From positions 62,001-126,000 of the forward strand of contig NC_014165.1 in the NCBI RefSeq assembly GCF_000092645.1: a DNA stretch of 64,000 nucleotides, given 5' to 3'. The stretch comes from Thermobispora bispora DSM 43833 (GTDB lineage Bacteria; Actinomycetota; Actinomycetes; Streptosporangiales; Streptosporangiaceae). The notes under the pieces were generated by a model. That model did no database searches and was not told where the DNA came from. It saw only the letters and a list, made by a program, of their open reading frames with translations. Below, one piece after another: positions 8,018 to 17,519 of the stretch. The translations under genes and the position numbers were made by a program. The first letter of the stretch is position 1, and every line of letters starts with the position of its first letter.

Positions 8018-9641
8018 GCCGGAGCGCGGTGCCGCGCGGTGGCCTCGGGCCGGGGATCGGGGCCCGGGCCGGCATGACCCGGGCGACGAGCATGCACGTG
8101 TCGTCCCGGGGGTTGCTCGGCTCCAGGACGCCCATCACCGCGGCGAGCCGGTCGGCGGGCCGGGCGCGCACCGCGTCGGCGATTGCCGTGCAGAGCACGT
8201 CCAGTCCTTCGGCGAGGTCGCGGCCCGGGCGTTCGATGAGCCCGTCGGTGAACATCACCACCAGGTCGTCCGGCTCGAGCCGTACCCGGTCGCAGCAGTA
8301 GGTGACCTGCTGGGACACGCCGAGCATCATCCCGGTGTGGAACAGCGGCCTCACCGTGTCCCCGCGGACCAGCAGGATCGGCGGGTGACCGGCGTGGGCC
8401 CAGGTGAACGTCCGGTCCGTGCTCCGGTAGTGGGCGACCACGGCCGTGGCGATCACATCGGGCCGCATGCGCTGCAGCAGCCGGTTGAGCACCACGAGGA
8501 TCTCGCCCGGGTCGTGCTGCGCGAACGCGAGCCCGGTGATGGCGTGGCGGAGCTTGGCCATCGCGGAGGCGGCGGGCAGGCCGTGCCCGGCGACGTCGCC
8601 GACGGCGAGCAGCACCTCTTCGTCGCTCACGTGGATCGCCTGGTACCAGTCGCCGCCGAGCGGCTCCATCTGCGCGGGCAGGTAGCGGACCGCCACCTCC
8701 AGATCGGCCTCGGGGAACGGCTCGTTCTGGACGGGCATGATGATGTGCTGCAGCTCGGCGGTGAGCTGTGACTCCTCTTCGAGCCGCTGCCGTACGTCGG
8801 CGAGCTGGTCGGCGGTGCGCTGCCAGTGGGTGATGTCCTGCAGCACGCCGTGGACCTCGATCGGCCGGCCCCGGATGTCCCGCCGCGCCTCGATGCACGC
8901 CCGGATGAGCCGCAGCCCGTCGGGGACGCGGATGCGGACCTCGAACTCGCACGGCCCGTCGGTCTCGGTGAGCATGGCGATCGCCTGGTCGAAGATCACC
9001 AGGTCGTCGGGGTGGACGATGGCGCGGTACTCCTGCAGGTCGAGCGGCCCGTCGTCCGGGTCCCGGCCGTGGATGGCGTAGAGCTGGGGCGACCAGATGA
9101 TCTCGCCGCTGTACAGCCCCCAGTGGACCCAGCCGAGGTTCCCCAGGCGCTCGGTGTGCCGCAGCCGCATGGCCAGCCGCTCTTCTTCGTCGAGGCGGGT
9201 CCACGAGATCAGCAGGCCGTCGCCGATGCGGGCCACCCGGATCGCGTAGTTGGCGTGGCGGACCACGCCGTCCTCGCTCTCGCTGTGCTCGTAGCGGGCG
9301 ATCTCCTCGGCCTTCCCGCTCTCCATGACCCGGAGCATGCACTCCCAGACCTCGGTGTCGCCGATCTCCGGGTTGTCCTGGCGCATGAGCCGGCCGGGCT
9401 GCGCCAGCCCGATCAGCCTGGCGGTGTTCATGGCCGTGGGGCTGGCCGCCCGCAGCTCGAAGTCGACGATCTCCCCGGACTCGTTCCGGATCGGTGTGGC
9501 CCAGACGGCGCGGTCGGCGATGGCGTCCAGGAACTCCTGGGCCAGGGTGCCGGCGCTCGTCTCCGCTGAGCGCCCGGGGAAGCCGAAGGTGGGGGCCCAT
9601 GCCCCTTGGGCCGGGCGCCTGGGAACGCGATCACCTGACAT
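7773..9641 (-). CDS. PAS-domain PP2C (SpoIIE/RsbU-type) phosphatase
   Basis: A 622-residue protein: N-terminal sensor with two PAS-like segments (about 20-150 and 165-290), a short coiled linker, then a SpoIIE phosphatase domain (about 310-540). Metal-binding acidic motifs are present: GGDWYQA, VGDVAGHG, FTDGLIER and DDTCMLV. In this family it would dephosphorylate an anti-sigma antagonist. ATG 9641 has GGGAGAGGTAGGA upstream. The recognised domain ends near 8030; the remaining ~80 Arg/Ser/Pro-rich codons are antisense to the gene at 7574-8017. The tail may be real, or the true stop may have been lost to a frameshift. Confidence 0.85.
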   Translation of the reverse strand: MSGDRVPRRPAQGAWAPTFGFPGRSAETSAGTLAQEFLDAIADRAVWATPIRNESGEIVDFELRAASPTAMNTARLIGLAQPGRLMRQDNPEIGDTEVWECMLRVMESGKAEEIARYEHSESEDGVVRHANYAIRVARIGDGLLISWTRLDEEERLAMRLRHTERLGNLGWVHWGLYSGEIIWSPQLYAIHGRDPDDGPLDLQEYRAIVHPDDLVIFDQAIAMLTETDGPCEFEVRIRVPDGLRLIRACIEARRDIRGRPIEVHGVLQDITHWQRTADQLADVRQRLEEESQLTAELQHIIMPVQNEPFPEADLEVAVRYLPAQMEPLGGDWYQAIHVSDEEVLLAVGDVAGHGLPAASAMAKLRHAITGLAFAQHDPGEILVVLNRLLQRMRPDVIATAVVAHYRSTDRTFTWAHAGHPPILLVRGDTVRPLFHTGMMLGVSQQVTYCCDRVRLEPDDLVVMFTDGLIERPGRDLAEGLDVLCTAIADAVRARPADRLAAVMGVLEPSNPRDDTCMLVARVMPARAPIPGPRPPRGTALRLTASASAPRPAASSRSAPATSRWSAAPRPGRCPVRTPPSAWRCRGTWPRLWRRSRRRCTGRRAASGGSSSVPCSPAAWRAR

Positions 9642-10453
9642 GAAAGGTCCTACCTCTCCCAAGCGCCATCCGAAAGCACCGCCCACTGTTCGCTCCCATC
9701 CGCCGGTGGTGACGTGCTGGGTCACCCGATGAGACCTCATGGGAGAAATGCACCTTCTTTCCGCCGGGAGTCCTATGTCTGCCTCTGGGGCCAGCTTCGT
9801 ACGGCGAAGCCCGCGGCAAAACCGCGGGACGTACAACCGCAGGTAGATAAACCGCCAGATTCCCCACACCGCCTCGCAGGCTCGGCGGAGCAGGTGCCCC
9901 GCCGATCGAACGGGTCTGGTTCGCCCCGGCGGGTCCGCGCCGCCCCGGCGGGTCCGCGCCGTCACGGCGTCCAGTGGACCCGCGCTCCGGACGGCCGCTC
10001 CGCGGACCGCCCGTCCCGAGGCCGGAACCCCGCCCGCCGCCCGCGGCTCCAGCCTGCGGAAACGGCGGGCACCCCGCGTTTGGGCCGCCGAAAAATCCGG
10101 TGAGTTTGTCGGTCGCGCTTGTTACGGTGCGATCCGTGTCGCCACGCGTGCCGTACCCCGACGAGGAGAAGCGCCGCACCGGCGTGAACCGCCGCCGCGG
10201 CCCGGTGCCCCGCGGGCACGTGCTCCTCGCCGGGCCCCTGGACCGTCCGCCCGGTTGACCCCTCCCACCGCGGCCGTACGGCCCGCGGCCGGCGCGGGCG
10301 CGCCCGGATCCGACCGGCCCGCCGCGCGGACGGCCGCGCCGTGCGGATGACGCGGTGTGCGCCGCATGGATGACCGGGGCGACTCGCGCCGGTGTGCACT
10401 AAACCCGACCACGCAACCTGTTGACCGTTCGACCACGCGGGCGATCGACCACG
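9642..10453. other. 812-bp intergenic region between divergent genes
   Basis: No convincing gene: the open frames here are short, Arg/Pro-rich and lack ribosome sites. It must hold the promoters of the phosphatase (leftward) and the MFS exporter (rightward). A 19-bp perfect tandem duplication lies at 9922-9959. Confidence 0.5.
9922..9959. repeat. Perfect tandem duplication of a 19-bp unit
   Basis: The unit cgccccggcgggtccgcgc occurs twice in direct succession (9922-9940, 9941-9959). It looks like recent slippage in non-coding DNA. Confidence 0.8.
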
Positions 10454-11785
10454 ATGAGCAGACGTCTTCTCTCTTGCCTTCGCCGGCGCATGCGGGCACG
10501 GAACCGGCGGACGTCCGGCCTCGGCCAGGACCTCGGCATCCTCCGGGACCGGCGCTTCACCCTCATGCTCGCCGCCCGGATGTTCTCCGCGCTCGGCCTC
10601 GCGTTCGCGCCGGTGGCCCTGGCGTTCGGCGTGCTCGAGCTGCCGGGCGCGACCGCGGCGACACTGTCCCTCGTCCTCGCCGCCGAGTCGACGCCGATGG
10701 TGCTCTTCATGCTCGTCGGCGGGGTGATCGCGGACCGCATGCCCCGCGACCGGGTGATGATGGCCGGCGAGACGTTCAACGCGATCGGGTACTTCTCCCT
10801 CGGCGCGATGCTGCTCACCGGGTGGGCCCCGGTCCCCGCCCTGGCGGCGGCTGCCGCGTTCAGCGGGATCGCCAGCGCCATCGTGGTCCCCGCCATGACC
10901 GGGATCGTGCCCGACGTCGTCCCCGCCGCCCGGCTGCAGACCGCCAACGCGCTGCTGGGGCTGGTCACCAACGTCTCCCGGATCGCCGGGCTGGTGCTGA
11001 GCGGGGCCGCCGTGGCCCTGCTCGGCGGTGGCTGGGCGCTCGTCGCGAGCGGGGCCATGTTCGCCGCCGCGGCCGTGCTGATCGCGCTGCTCCGCCTCAC
11101 GCCCGCCGAACGCGCGGAGAACGGCTCCGGCTCGATCATCGCTGACCTGCGCCTGGGGTGGCGCGAGTTCGCCTCCCGGCAGTGGCTGTGGGTCGTGGTC
11201 GCGCAGTTCTCCATCGTCGTGATGGCGGTGAACGCCGCCCACGGCGTCCTCGGCCCGCTCATCGCCAAGGAGCACCTGGGCGGTGCCCCTGCCTGGTCGG
11301 TGTTCCTCACCGGCGAGGCGGTCGGCATGCTCACCGGGGTGCTCATCGCCATGCGGATCCGGCCCCAGCGGCCCGTCCTGATCACCGCGCTGCTCGCCAT
11401 CCCCAGCGCCCTGCCGTACCTGCTGCTCGGCGGCGGCGCCCCGCTGTGGGCCGTGGTCGCCGGGGCGTTCGTGCTGGGGGTCTCCTTCGACGTCCTCGGC
11501 GTGCTGTGGAACACCACCATGCAGCGGGAGATCCCGCCCGAGGCCCTGTCGCGGGTGAGCTCCTACGACGCGCTGGGCTCGCTGATGTTCGGCCCGATCG
11601 GGCTGCTCGTGGCCGGACCGGCCGCGCTCATGATCGGCCCACGGCCGGCGCTCATCGGGTGCGCCGTGATCATCGTCGCGGTCTCCCTCGTCGCGGTGCT
11701 CTTCCCGGGGGTGCGCGGGCTGCGCGCCCCGGCGCCCGCCCCGGCCGCGGCGGCCGATGGGAGCGTCACCGCACCGGCCCAGTGA
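10454..11785 (+). CDS. MFS transporter (MFS_3/EntS-like exporter)
   Basis: A roughly 443-residue major facilitator with 12 predicted helices. The loop 2-3 signature region reads GGVIADRMPRDRV, and an Ala/Pro-rich cytoplasmic tail follows the last helix. The sequence type is the MFS_3 group, which includes enterobactin and drug exporters; the substrate cannot be told. Start is uncertain: ATG 10454 lacks a clear ribosome site, TTG 10421 and ATG 10490 are in frame. The next gene encodes a second, separate MFS protein of the same group. Confidence 0.82.
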   Translation: MSRRLLSCLRRRMRARNRRTSGLGQDLGILRDRRFTLMLAARMFSALGLAFAPVALAFGVLELPGATAATLSLVLAAESTPMVLFMLVGGVIADRMPRDRVMMAGETFNAIGYFSLGAMLLTGWAPVPALAAAAAFSGIASAIVVPAMTGIVPDVVPAARLQTANALLGLVTNVSRIAGLVLSGAAVALLGGGWALVASGAMFAAAAVLIALLRLTPAERAENGSGSIIADLRLGWREFASRQWLWVVVAQFSIVVMAVNAAHGVLGPLIAKEHLGGAPAWSVFLTGEAVGMLTGVLIAMRIRPQRPVLITALLAIPSALPYLLLGGGAPLWAVVAGAFVLGVSFDVLGVLWNTTMQREIPPEALSRVSSYDALGSLMFGPIGLLVAGPAALMIGPRPALIGCAVIIVAVSLVAVLFPGVRGLRAPAPAPAAAADGSVTAPAQ

Positions 11786-12109
11786 CCTGCCACCGCGGCG
11801 GTCCCCGGATGAAGGACGGCTTAGGCCCAGCCGCCTGCCGTCGGGGTGGTCCCTTGATGAAGGAGGCTCGGCCGGGCCGGTCCAGCGGCCTGCCGCAGGA
11901 GCGGTCTCCCGGTCGAGGAGGGCTCAAGCGGGGCGGTCCCCTTATGAAGGGAGGGCTCGGCCGGGCCGGCCGGCGGCCTGCGGCCGGGCGATGCCGTAAG
12001 GAGGAGGGACCGGGAGGAGGTCCCCGCCCTCGGGGCCTCCGGGCAAACCGGGCGGAACGCGTCGGGTCATCCCATGGGTAGAGTTGCTGCCCGGTACCGG
12101 GGAGGTGAC
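11786..12109 (+). repeat. Degenerate direct repeats between two MFS genes
   Basis: Three to four diverged copies of a unit of about 50-70 bases. Each carries a GGTCCC, then ATGAAGG or GAGGAGG, then GCTCGGCCGGGCCGG and GGCCTGC core (copies near 11799, 11845, 11900, 11935). Short start-codon-like ATGAAGGs are part of the repeat, not genes. The segment ends in the promoter and ribosome site of the next gene. Confidence 0.55.
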
Positions 12110-13369
12110 ATGGCGGGGGTACAGGAGCGGCTGCGACGGGTCGCGCTCGACACCCGCCCGCTGAGCTTCGCGCCCTACCGGCGGCTCCTCGTCGGCCAGG
12201 GCGTCTCCTTCATCGGCTTCCAGCTCACCGCGGTCGCGGTGAGCGGCCAGGTGTACGCGATCAGCGGCTCGTCGCTGTGGGTCGGCATGCTCGGCCCGGT
12301 GAGCCTCGTCCCGCTGGTCGTGTTCGGCCTCTGGGGCGGCGCGTTCGCCGACGCGATCGAGCGGCGCCGGCTCCTCCTCATCGGGTCGGTGATCTCCTGG
12401 TCCGCGACGGTCGCGCTGCTCCTCCACGCCTGGTCCGGGCTGAACAGCGTGCCCGTGGTGCTCGCCGCGGTGGCCGTCCAGTCGATCGGCTTCGCGATCA
12501 CCTCGGCGACGCGCGGCGCGATCATCCCCCGGCTCCTGCCCACCGAGCGGGTGGCCGCGGCCAACACGCTCAACTTCATGGTGAGCAACTTCGGCACGGT
12601 GGTCGGCCCGCTCCTCGCCGGCGCCGTGCTCCACTTCGGCGGGTTCGCCCTCGCCTACCTGCTCGACGCGATCCTCTTCGGCGCCGGTTTCTACGCCGCG
12701 GTACGGCTCCCGCGCATCGAACCCCTCGGGGAGATCTCCCGGCCCGGGCTGCGCTCGGTGCTCGACGGGCTCCGGTACATCGCCACCCAGCCGATCGTGC
12801 TGATGTCCTTCGTGGTGGACATCATCGCCATGGCGCTCGCCATGCCGCGGGCGCTCTTCCCGGAGATGACCGCGGAGCGGTTCGGCGGCTCCTCCGTGGC
12901 CTTCGGCTGGCTCTCCGCCTCGATCGCCATCGGTTCGGTCACGGCCGCGCTGTTCTCCGGCTGGGTCGGCCGGGTCCGCCGCCAGGGGGTCGCGCTCACC
13001 CTCGTGATCGCGCTCTGGGGCCTGGCGGTGGCCGCCGCGGCGTTCGCCCGGCCGCTGTGGCTGGTGGTCACCCTGCTCGCCATCGCCGGCGCCGCCGACC
13101 TCGCCTCGGCGGTCTGGCGGCAGACCATCCTCCAGACGTACGCGCCCGACGAGCTGCGCGGCCGCATGCAGGGGGTGTTCATGGTCGTGGTGGCCGGCGG
13201 CCCGCGGCTCGGCGACCTGCGGGCCGGCGCGATGGCGAGCGCGTACGGGCTGGTGACCGCCTGGGCGCTCGGCGGGCTGCTCTGCACGGTGCTCGTCCTC
13301 ATCGTCGGGTTCGCGGTCTCCTCGTTCCGGCGGTACGACGCGTTCGCGCGGCGGCAAGAGACCGGGTGA
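12110..13369 (+). CDS. MFS transporter (MFS_3/EntS-like exporter)
   Basis: A 419-residue major facilitator with 12 predicted helices. A basic N-terminal stretch (RRVALDTRPLS) precedes helix 1, and the loop 2-3 region reads GGAFADAIERRRL. ATG 12110 is chosen over ATG 12074 because GGGGAGGTGA lies immediately upstream. It is a paralogue-class protein of the preceding exporter, but the two are clearly diverged and separated by a repeat-rich spacer. Substrate is unknown. Confidence 0.87.
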   Translation: MAGVQERLRRVALDTRPLSFAPYRRLLVGQGVSFIGFQLTAVAVSGQVYAISGSSLWVGMLGPVSLVPLVVFGLWGGAFADAIERRRLLLIGSVISWSATVALLLHAWSGLNSVPVVLAAVAVQSIGFAITSATRGAIIPRLLPTERVAAANTLNFMVSNFGTVVGPLLAGAVLHFGGFALAYLLDAILFGAGFYAAVRLPRIEPLGEISRPGLRSVLDGLRYIATQPIVLMSFVVDIIAMALAMPRALFPEMTAERFGGSSVAFGWLSASIAIGSVTAALFSGWVGRVRRQGVALTLVIALWGLAVAAAAFARPLWLVVTLLAIAGAADLASAVWRQTILQTYAPDELRGRMQGVFMVVVAGGPRLGDLRAGAMASAYGLVTAWALGGLLCTVLVLIVGFAVSSFRRYDAFARRQETG

Positions 13370-14171
13370 GCGTGGCGGGAGAACGGCCGGCCGTGGTGCA
13401 GGGGCGGGGTGAGCCCTCGTAGATCCGGGCCCTCCATCGGGCCGCCCGGGCGGCCGCGCCCTGGGGTGGGGCGACCCGCCGAGCCGGTCGAGCCGCCCGG
13501 CCAGGGCGGCCGCGTCACCCGCCACGGCGACGTCCGGCACCGCGGGATGGGAGCGCGCGGCCGGCGTGACCCGCGAATCGCATCACTCTGGTGAGAATGC
13601 GGTGAATTCCCGTGAACGGATAGCGCGGTGAACCGGGAGGCGGCAATAATTCCTTCACCAGCCGGTCGCCATCACGGAACCGGGAACTCGCGTTTATGAA
13701 AAAAATTCGGAATCTCGGAATCAGTCGATGTGCGTGGAGATCGCTATAGGGATAAAATAGACATTTCACCCCAGAGGTTCGCGGTTCGCCCGGCCCGGGC
13801 GGGGTCCCAGGGAGGGCGAGGCACGTATCACCACCGCATCAGCGGCCCGTCATTCATCATGTGGTGAATATCACAAGCAGATCTGCCGGTCGTGCCAAGC
13901 GGTCTATTCGGTAGCGCTCCGGTTCGGATCATGCACCCAACGCATACGATGTCGTTCACCTGCTGTGTCGCAGGTCACAGGGCGTGACCGCCTGATGTGG
14001 CGCATCCCACAATCCGGCTTTCCGGATGTATCATGCGTCACACGGGTCGCCGTACGGCATGTGCGCGGTGCACTTTATGCTTCCCCCATCCTTATGAGAG
14101 CGGATAGCGCACCCATCTTCGGAGAAGGGCCGTAAGCGCCCGGCAGCGCCTCTGAGACCGGGAGGTGGGCG
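13370..14171. other. 802-bp intergenic region with an AT-richer core
   Basis: No gene is supported. From about 13600 to 14080 the base composition drops well below the surroundings, with A-runs (ttatgaaaaaaatt near 13695). This probably holds the promoter of the PAS-protein gene at 14172. No riboswitch or RNA gene was recognised. Confidence 0.45.
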
Positions 14172-15542
14172 ATGAGCCTCCAAAGAGTGGCCGTCCCCAA
14201 TGGTGTAGAGCAAAAAGTCGGAGCCGATGAGCTCTTCTTCTCGACCACGGACCGGCAGGGCCGTATTCGCAGCGGGAATTCGGTCTTCGCCCGGATCTCG
14301 CAATTCTCGATCGAGGAGCTCGTCGGGTCCCCGCACAACATCGTGCGCCATCCGGAAATGCCGGCCGGTGTTTTCCGGCTGATCTGGGACCGGCTGTACG
14401 CCGACCGGCCGGTGGGCACCTATGTGAAGAACCTCGCCAGGGACGGGAGCAGCTACTGGGTCTTCGCCACCGTCACCCCCCTGGGGACGGACGGCTACCT
14501 CTCGGTCCGCATGGCGCCGCGCACCCCGCTCTTCACCACCGTGCAGCGGATCTACGAGTACGTGCTCGAGGCCGAGCGGGAGGCGGCCGAGCGCGACGGG
14601 CTGAACCGGCGCGAGGTCGCCCGGCTCGGTAAGGAGCGGCTCGAGGAGATGCTGCGCCGGCTCGGGTTCCACTCCCACGATGAGTTCCTCGCCGAGGCGC
14701 TCTCCGGTGAGGTCGCCGCCCGCGGCCGCATGGCGTCGGGCACCTACGCCCGGCCCTGGGCCGAAGGGGCCATCGCCGAGGTGCTGAGCAGCTCGGGTGC
14801 GCTGGAGGAGATCCTCGCCTCCCTGGTGCAGCGGCTCGACAGCTACCGGACGCTCAGCGAGCGGCTCGAGCGGGCGTCCACCAACGTGCTCGACATCGCC
14901 CGCCGCCTCGAGCGCACAGTCGACACCGCCCAGGCCGCGTCGGCCCGCGTGGCCGACACCGCACCGGTGCTCCACAACGTCGCCCGGGTGATGGCCACGC
15001 CGGCGCGCACGGCCGTGGCCGAGCTGGAGCAGCTCGGGCCGCGGCTGCGGGAGCTGCGCGGCTACCTCACCGAGCTGCGGTTCCGCATCGCGCTGGCCAG
15101 CCTGCACAACGACATGGTCGCCGCCTTCGCCGCCGAGGTGGCCGACGGCGCCGCGCCGGCCAGCTCGCTCAGCGAGGTGCCCCACCTCTGCGACACCATG
15201 CACGACAGCGTCCTGGAGATGTCGGCCAAGATGCAGGAGGTCAACCGGACGCTGCACGACGTCGTCGCCGAGGTCAACCTGGCGAGCGAGCGGCTGCAGG
15301 ACTTCTACCGGTTCCTCGGGCAGTGGCGGATTCTCGTGGTCCGGCGCGGGGCGGAGCGCACGCTCGCCGACCTGGTGCAGCCGATCGACGAGGAGTTCGC
15401 CGCGAGCTGGAGCGGCATGGACATGCTGCGCGACCTGGTCCGCGAGTTCCAGGCCGCGATCGCGCGCTTCGACGTGGACGCGGTGGAGGCGCAGCTCACC
15501 CGGATCCGGTCGGCGGCCGCCGCGTCGCGCGCGCTGGTCTGA
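14172..15542 (+). CDS. Aer-like PAS domain protein with helical C-terminus
   Basis: A 456-residue soluble protein. Residues about 15-120 form a PAS domain of the energy-taxis (Aer) type: a GRIRSGNSVFARISQ core, then SPHNIVRHPEMP, then SYWVFATVTPL. The Aer family binds FAD here to sense redox. The remaining ~330 residues are largely alpha-helical, with heptad-like Leu/Ala/Glu patterns, but I see no MCP signalling hairpin and no HAMP or membrane segment. ATG 14172 has GGGAGGTGGGCG upstream. No che, flagellar or pilus gene is in the window, so the output is unknown. Confidence 0.82.
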   Translation: MSLQRVAVPNGVEQKVGADELFFSTTDRQGRIRSGNSVFARISQFSIEELVGSPHNIVRHPEMPAGVFRLIWDRLYADRPVGTYVKNLARDGSSYWVFATVTPLGTDGYLSVRMAPRTPLFTTVQRIYEYVLEAEREAAERDGLNRREVARLGKERLEEMLRRLGFHSHDEFLAEALSGEVAARGRMASGTYARPWAEGAIAEVLSSSGALEEILASLVQRLDSYRTLSERLERASTNVLDIARRLERTVDTAQAASARVADTAPVLHNVARVMATPARTAVAELEQLGPRLRELRGYLTELRFRIALASLHNDMVAAFAAEVADGAAPASSLSEVPHLCDTMHDSVLEMSAKMQEVNRTLHDVVAEVNLASERLQDFYRFLGQWRILVVRRGAERTLADLVQPIDEEFAASWSGMDMLRDLVREFQAAIARFDVDAVEAQLTRIRSAAAASRALV

Positions 15543-15767
15543 TCCCAGCCGGGTGGCCGGACGGCTGCCGGTGCCTTCGGTGGGCCGCCGAGGGCCGGTG
15601 CACGGCGTGGCGGCGTGCGCCTAGGCCGGGCCGGCCGCGGAGCGACCGGCGGTGGAGCGGGCCAGAGGCGCTCGGCGTCATGGGCGGGCCCGGGGCCCCG
15701 CCGGGCAGCGGCGGGAGGCGGGGCTGAGCCCGCTGATCAGAAGGGGAACCTCGTCGCTCGCGGCGCA

Positions 15768-17189
15768 TCAGCGGGGAAGGCCGCCCGGCTGCAGCCGGGG
15801 CGAGCTCGCCGCGGCCACCGTCTCGAGCAGGCGGGGGGCCAGCGCCGCGGCCTGCGCCCGGATCTCCGGGATCGCCGTGGTCTCGTACCGGAGGCCGCGC
15901 AGGGGCGGGCCGAGGGTGAAGATCCGGTCGCTGGGCCGCCCCGTGGCGTCGAGCACCGCGCCGTCCTCATCGGCGTCCACGCCCAGGTGGAGCCGGTCGG
16001 GGCGGGCCAGGCCGGCGGCGAACAGCCGGCGGTAGAGCGGGTTCCCGGAGAGCGGGCTGGACGGGCCGCTGGCGTTGACGATCCGGTCCACGACGAGGTC
16101 GCGGGTGCGGCCGTTCGCGCCCGTCACCCGGGCGGTCAGCAGCTCACCCTCGGCGGTGACGCCGGTGAGCGTGCCCCGCAGCACGTGGAGCCGGCCGCTG
16201 CTCCGGAGCTCGGCGATCCGCGCTGCGGCGGCCGGGGGCAGCCGATGGCGGTGCACCTCCCAGTAGCGCGCCACCGAGCGGAGGAACCGCCGCTGGTCGT
16301 CGTGGCCGAGCCGGGCCCACAGCCGGGGGATGTGCGGGCGCAGGCCGTCCACCACCGCCTGCCACTCGCCGCCGTTGTCACGGACCGCGCGGCGTACGGC
16401 GCGCACCAGCTCGGCGAGCCGGAGCGGGCCGTCGGGCAGGTCCGTCGGGACCGGCGCCGGCGGGGGACATCGATGCGGCCGGGGCAGCAGGCCGTGCCGG
16501 GAGATCGCGTGGACGACCGCGTCGGAGCGGGCCCGGGTGGCGGTGAGCGCGACGTCGATCATGGTCAGCCCGGTGCCGATCACGAGCACCGCGCGGCCGC
16601 CGCGGATCCGGCCGAGCGCCCCAGGCTCCCACGGGTCGGCGATGTAGCGGTGCCCCGCCGCCGCGGCCACCGGCCAGTCCGCGGTGGGCAGGTTGCCGGT
16701 GGCGAGCACCACGGCGTCGGCGTCGACCCCGGTGCCGTCGGAGAGCGCCACCCGCACCGGCCCGCGCGGTCCCGGCACGTGCAGCTCGGACGCCGTGCCG
16801 GTCACCCGGGCCAGCCGCCCGTACGGCCACGCCTCGGCGACCGCGGTGTCGAGGACATGGCACAGGTAGCGGCCGTACACCTGGCGGGGCAGGAAGTCGG
16901 AGCCGGCGACCTCCAGCCCGATGGTCCGGGCCCAGCGGAGCAGGTGGCCCGGGTCGTCCGGGAAGGCGCTCATCTTGTCCGCGCACGCGTTGAGCAGGTG
17001 CAGGGGGTCATCGGTGGCGTAGGCCTGACCGACCCCGTGCCTGCCGTACCGGTCGATCACCACGACCCGCATCGGGACGCCGTGGGATCGGCTGAGGCGG
17101 AGCAGGTGCACCGCCGTCAACGTACCGCTCGCCCCGCCCCCGACGATCGCGATCACGGGGACGTCCGTTTCGCCGCGTAGCTTGGCCAC
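15768..17189 (-). CDS. FAD/NAD(P)-binding oxidoreductase (NAD_binding_9 type)
   Basis: A 473-residue flavoprotein. The N-terminal dinucleotide motif GGGASG lies at about residues 17-22, HLLNACADKMSAFPDDP follows at about 64-80, and a second nucleotide-binding stretch (VIGTGLTMIDVALT) is near residue 205. This arrangement fits the FAD-NAD(P)-binding family often annotated as a lysine/ornithine monooxygenase-like or YdhS-like protein. The reaction is unknown. The GTG start 17189 has only a closely spaced GGAG. It stands alone, divergent from nothing obvious, with a 330-bp gap before it. Confidence 0.82.
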   Translation of the reverse strand: MAKLRGETDVPVIAIVGGGASGTLTAVHLLRLSRSHGVPMRVVVIDRYGRHGVGQAYATDDPLHLLNACADKMSAFPDDPGHLLRWARTIGLEVAGSDFLPRQVYGRYLCHVLDTAVAEAWPYGRLARVTGTASELHVPGPRGPVRVALSDGTGVDADAVVLATGNLPTADWPVAAAAGHRYIADPWEPGALGRIRGGRAVLVIGTGLTMIDVALTATRARSDAVVHAISRHGLLPRPHRCPPPAPVPTDLPDGPLRLAELVRAVRRAVRDNGGEWQAVVDGLRPHIPRLWARLGHDDQRRFLRSVARYWEVHRHRLPPAAAARIAELRSSGRLHVLRGTLTGVTAEGELLTARVTGANGRTRDLVVDRIVNASGPSSPLSGNPLYRRLFAAGLARPDRLHLGVDADEDGAVLDATGRPSDRIFTLGPPLRGLRYETTAIPEIRAQAAALAPRLLETVAAASSPRLQPGGLPR

Positions 17190-17519
17190 GACTCCACGCT
17201 AATCCATAATTCCTACCGTTCATATAGGTAAAGCTGAGAAATCTCCGCGGGCCGGCCGGGTCCATCGCCATGGGGCTCGCCGGCGCCATCCGGCCGGCGT
17301 GGCCCGGGGGTGGTGCCCGGCCCGGGCGTGGGCACGGTCGGGGACGCCGCCGTCACCCCGCAGGGCCTCGGCCGGCGCGAGCTGACGGCCGGGACGAGCG
17401 CGGGCGGCCGCAACCCCGCCCACCGGCCGGGACCGTGGCCGGCCCCACGCGCCGGGGGCGGACCTCGGCGGCCAGGGCGGAACACGGACGGCCGGTCGCC
17501 CGGGCCGGGGTCCGGCGGG
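17190..17519. other. 330-bp intergenic region
   Basis: No gene is supported. The first ~40 bases are AT-rich (cataattcctaccgttcatatagg) and likely hold the promoter of the leftward oxidoreductase gene. The rest is GC-rich. Confidence 0.4.

Noticed and set aside
13370-14171. Possible riboswitch or small RNA upstream of the PAS gene
   Set aside because: AT-richer DNA but no known aptamer core or stable conserved fold could be identified.
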